Shown here: piece after piece, positions 16,524 to 18,815 of the stretch
Layout: each line of letters starts with the position of its first letter
How positions within the stretch are numbered: the first letter of the stretch is position 1
NCBI GenBank assembly: GCA_030694835.1
Contig: JAUYUF010000306.1
Coordinates: forward strand, 1 to 18,815
From: Flavobacteriaceae bacterium
GTDB lineage: Bacteria; Bacteroidota; Bacteroidia; Flavobacteriales; Flavobacteriaceae
Length of the DNA: 18,815 bases
Direction of reading: 5' to 3'
The notes under the pieces: model-generated
Databases searched by the model: none
Seen by the model: the letters and a program-made list of their open reading frames with translations, nothing else
Told to the model about the DNA's origin: nothing
Position numbers and translations under genes: made by a program

Positions 16524-16554
16524 CAAAACTAACTATTTTTGTGATGTTCAACAA
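16524..16554 (-). promoter_or_regulatory. Promoter for proS
   Basis: On the minus strand TAGTTTTG (16531-16524) is preceded by TTG at 16551-16549 (17-nt gap) or 16554-16552 (20-nt gap), both within the accepted range. The leader would be about 45 nt. The element lies 2 bp from an oppositely oriented -7 element. Confidence 0.7.
16534..16541 (+). promoter_or_regulatory. -7 promoter element for the Tyr-rich lipoprotein gene
   Basis: TATTTTTG matches TAnnTTTG and lies 30 bp before the ATG at 16572. Candidate TTG boxes upstream are at poor spacing (11 or 36 nt), so it is weaker on paper than the proS promoter it abuts. Confidence 0.45.
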
Positions 16555-16571
16555 TAAAAAACGTATTGATT

Positions 16572-17894
16572 ATGAAATCTTCTTATCAAACAATAACAAA
16601 ACTGATTCCGATAATACTACTCATTATTAGTTTATTTGGATTGAGTTCTTGTGGTTCTTATTACAATGTATCGCAAGAGGACGGCATCTATAATTCTCGT
16701 GATTATACAGTTTATCAAGAACAGCGCACTGTTAGAGAACGCGAAGTTGATGTTATTGATAATCAAGAAGATAATTTTTTTGCTAAAAAACTAGCATCAT
16801 ATGAAACTGTTGAAGATGCTGATGTTTTAACTGATATTGATTCTTATAATTATAATGAAAACAATGATGATGGCTCTCCTTGGGGGTATTCTAATAATAT
16901 AACTATTACTGTTGTTGATCCATACTATTATCGCAATACTTGGAATAGTTATTATTACGATGATTTTTATTACGGATATTATCCAAGCTACTATCGTTAC
17001 AATCCTTATTATAGACCTTACGGTTATTCATATTACAATCCATATTATTACTCAAGTTATAATCCTTATTATTATTCTCCATATTACGGAAATAGTTTCT
17101 ATTTTGGTTATACTTGGGGGTATAATTCTTATTATAACAATCATTATTACAGACCTATTTATCACACAAAATATTATGATTCATACGGAAAACGAGATAG
17201 CTACAACACAAGTGGGTATTCTCAAAAATCGGGTTCTAACCAAAACAGAACTGTAATTTCTCCATATTCTGGAAATAGAAGACCTGTATTAGGAACTTCA
17301 ACTAGAAGATCTTCTGATGAAATTAGAAGTACTCAAAAAAGACCTAATAATAAATCAAATAACAATCAAATAAACAACAGGAAATCAGGAAATGAGAATA
17401 ATGATTCTTACAGAAGACCTTCTAATAATACCAATTCAAATTCTGGAGGAAGAAGTAATTCAACGACTGGAAAAAGAAGAGATAATGTAAGTTATAATTA
17501 TTATGAAGGGGATAATCAAAATAGCACTGTAGTTCGTTCACAATCATATTCTAATACAAGAAGTAATGAAAATAGTACTAATTATAGAAGTAATGTAACT
17601 GTTTATAAATCGCCAAGAAGTAATTCAACAAATTACGAGTCTAATAAAAATTATTCAACCCAAAGAAACTCAACTTCAGATTCTAAAAAAACGACAAATG
17701 ATAAGTCAAGCAAAAGGGATTCATATAATTCTAATAATAATTCAACTCAAGTTGTTCAAAATAATTCTCAAAACCAAGTAAGAGAACCTGCCAGACAAGA
17801 ATCATCATCTAACAATTCAAGCTCTGTAAGTTCAGAAAGCAGTTCTAATAATCAATCTAGTTCTTCATCAGTTTCAAGAAGAAGAGACAATTAA
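16572..17894 (+). CDS. Putative lipoprotein with Tyr-rich centre and Ser/Asn/Arg-rich tail
   Basis: I recognise no functional domain. The 440-residue protein begins with a lipoprotein signal (hydrophobic core at about 11-24, lipobox LSSC with Cys27). Next is an acidic region to about residue 112 with charged helical sequence (QRTVREREVDV). Residues 118-208 hold about 39 tyrosines in 91 residues, in irregular units such as YNPYY, SPYYG and YYRP. From about 215 to the end the chain is low-complexity Ser/Asn/Arg/Gln-rich and presumably disordered, ending SRRRDN. Similar sequences in Flavobacteria are often labelled hypothetical or, misleadingly, vitellogenin-like. A surface or periplasmic adhesive, cross-linked or polymer-binding role is possible but unproven. 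An in-frame TTG at 16566 is a less likely start. It is divergent from proS and 84 bp before the FadL-type gene. Confidence 0.8.
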   Translation: MKSSYQTITKLIPIILLIISLFGLSSCGSYYNVSQEDGIYNSRDYTVYQEQRTVREREVDVIDNQEDNFFAKKLASYETVEDADVLTDIDSYNYNENNDDGSPWGYSNNITITVVDPYYYRNTWNSYYYDDFYYGYYPSYYRYNPYYRPYGYSYYNPYYYSSYNPYYYSPYYGNSFYFGYTWGYNSYYNNHYYRPIYHTKYYDSYGKRDSYNTSGYSQKSGSNQNRTVISPYSGNRRPVLGTSTRRSSDEIRSTQKRPNNKSNNNQINNRKSGNENNDSYRRPSNNTNSNSGGRSNSTTGKRRDNVSYNYYEGDNQNSTVVRSQSYSNTRSNENSTNYRSNVTVYKSPRSNSTNYESNKNYSTQRNSTSDSKKTTNDKSSKRDSYNSNNNSTQVVQNNSQNQVREPARQESSSNNSSSVSSESSSNNQSSSSSVSRRRDN

Positions 17895-17907
17895 ACTAAT
17901 TAATTTT

Positions 17908-17955
17908 CCAATAAGAAAAAATCAATATAATTTTGATTCAAAATATTGGATTTTT
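17908..17955 (+). terminator. Possible weak terminator or two-stem structure
   Basis: Outer stem CCAATA/TATTGG (17908-17913 with 17944-17949), inner stem AATCAA/TTGATT, and a short T-run at 17951-17955. The arms are AT-rich and separated by mismatched A-rich arms, so stability is doubtful. It lies 13 bp after the lipoprotein stop and overlaps a candidate -7 element. Confidence 0.3.
17928..17935 (+). promoter_or_regulatory. Candidate -7 element for the FadL-type gene
   Basis: TAATTTTG fits TAnnTTTG about 43 bp before the ATG at 17979. No TTG box is seen at proper spacing. It lies within the possible hairpin above, so it could be chance in AT-rich DNA. Confidence 0.3.
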
Positions 17956-17978
17956 ATTAATCATAAAAAAATAAACAG

Positions 17979-18815
17979 ATGAAAAAATTACTTTTACTTT
18001 TAACATTACTTTTTTCAACCATTATATATTCTCAATCACTTGGATATAATGATTTAGGGATTCTTTTTTCTGGCGATGAATACAACGGAACTGCTCGTTA
18101 TAATGCTATGAGTGGTGCTTTTGGCGCATTGGGAGGAGATTTGTCTGCCATGGCAATAAATCCGGCAGGAGCTGCTATTTTTTTGAAAAATGAATTTAAT
18201 TTTTCTTTGAGTAACAGAAGTACTTCCATAAGTTCTTCGTTTTATAATAATGGTCAATTATCTGAAAATGATTACTTAGATTTACCTCAGATGGGAGGTG
18301 TTGCAGTTTTTAATAATTACGATCCAAATGGAAACTGGAAAAATCTAGCTTTAGGATTTAATTATTCTAAAACTTCTGACTTTGAAAATAATTGGATTGC
18401 ACGTGGAAATAGCGGTTATGCAACTTATATTTTTGACCAAGTTAATACTAATATTGAATATTTAAATGTTGATGAACAAGTCTTTGGAAACTATACAGAA
18501 GGAACAAATGATAAATTTACTTTTTCAATAGCTTCACAATATAGCGATGATTTATATGTCGGATTTTCCATACATTCCTATAATTTAGATTTTCATCAAA
18601 AAGCCATATTAGAAGAATATAATAATGACGGAGCGGGGAATACAATTGATGCTTCACTTATTCAGGAATTATATACTGTTGGAGATGGCGTTTCATTTGG
18701 TTTCGGATTTATTTCAAAACCAACTGATAATATTAGATTTGGAGTTTCATATCAATCACCTGTTTGGTATAATTTAGCAGAAGAATTTGTTGATGAAGAT
18801 TTAGAATTAAAATAC
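17979..18815 (+). CDS. OmpP1/FadL/TodX-family outer membrane protein (partial, C-terminus beyond right edge)
   Basis: 279 residues are open to the window end. A signal peptide (about 1-19, ending IYS-QSL) leads to the hallmark N-terminal region GTARYNAMSGAFGALGGDLSAMAINPAG, which in FadL-type barrels forms the plug/hatch start. Alternating beta strands with aromatic ends follow (LALGFNYSK, FSIASQYSDDLYVGFSIHS, FGFGFISKPTDNIRFGVSYQSPVWYN). The family forms 14-stranded barrels that take up hydrophobic compounds; the actual ligand here is unknown. Such a gene close to proS is, from my memory of related genomes, common in Flavobacteria. It follows the lipoprotein gene by 84 bp and may be its operon partner. 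Confidence 0.88.
   Translation, partial: MKKLLLLLTLLFSTIIYSQSLGYNDLGILFSGDEYNGTARYNAMSGAFGALGGDLSAMAINPAGAAIFLKNEFNFSLSNRSTSISSSFYNNGQLSENDYLDLPQMGGVAVFNNYDPNGNWKNLALGFNYSKTSDFENNWIARGNSGYATYIFDQVNTNIEYLNVDEQVFGNYTEGTNDKFTFSIASQYSDDLYVGFSIHSYNLDFHQKAILEEYNNDGAGNTIDASLIQELYTVGDGVSFGFGFISKPTDNIRFGVSYQSPVWYNLAEEFVDEDLELKY

Noticed and set aside
16920..17190. Possible tandem DNA repeat or CRISPR-like array in the Tyr-rich region
   Set aside because: The TAT/TAC-rich units are irregular in length and spacing, lie within an intact frame, and have no repeat/spacer structure.
16912..17256. An Ile-rich reading frame that looks like a membrane protein
   Set aside because: It is the +1-type shadow of the Tyr-codon array (TAT/TAC runs read as ATT/ATA) inside the lipoprotein gene. 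Its composition is explained entirely by that repeat.

Overview
The window is low-GC DNA of a member of the Bacteroidetes, most likely a Flavobacterium-like Flavobacteriaceae. The evidence is the XrtF exosortase pair, a HYC_CC_PP-type protein next to CusA, the short archaeal/eukaryotic-type ProRS, an OmpP1/FadL protein close to proS, and repeated TAnnTTTG -7 promoter elements with TTG-like -33 boxes. Most of it is core genome. I see no insertion sequence, phage, CRISPR array or defence island.

Left part (1-6435, minus strand). A copper/silver efflux operon reads leftwards: a small secreted Cys/Met/His-bearing HYC_CC_PP-type protein, the RND pump CusA with its three copper-binding methionines conserved, and a TolC-type outer membrane channel that runs off the left edge. 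The periplasmic adaptor (CusB) is not in view and may lie beyond the edge. Upstream on the same strand is a two-gene exosortase unit: XrtF, with an intact Cys/Arg/His triad, and its partner membrane protein, joined by an ATGA overlap.

Centre (6488-14513, plus strand). A fRMsr-like GAF protein and a conserved unknown protein are followed by purH (purine synthesis, last two steps) and then by the cell elongation operon mreB-mreC-mreD-mrdA-rodA. The last four of these genes overlap or abut. rodA appears to start at TTG inside the end of mrdA. A strong bidirectional terminator separates rodA from the convergent rpsT.

Right part (14561-18815). On the minus strand, a promoter drives tRNA-Glu(TTC) and rpsT, and proS lies upstream of them. 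The proS promoter lies back to back with the -7 element of a plus-strand gene for an unusual lipoprotein with a tyrosine-rich middle (about 39 Tyr in 91 residues) and a Ser/Asn/Arg-rich tail. An OmpP1/FadL-type outer membrane protein follows and is cut by the right edge.

The most interesting leads are the metal-linked HYC_CC_PP protein, the Bacteroidetes-style additions to CusA and its TolC partner, the exosortase with no target in view, and the tyrosine-rich lipoprotein. I see no clear evidence of a wholly new system.
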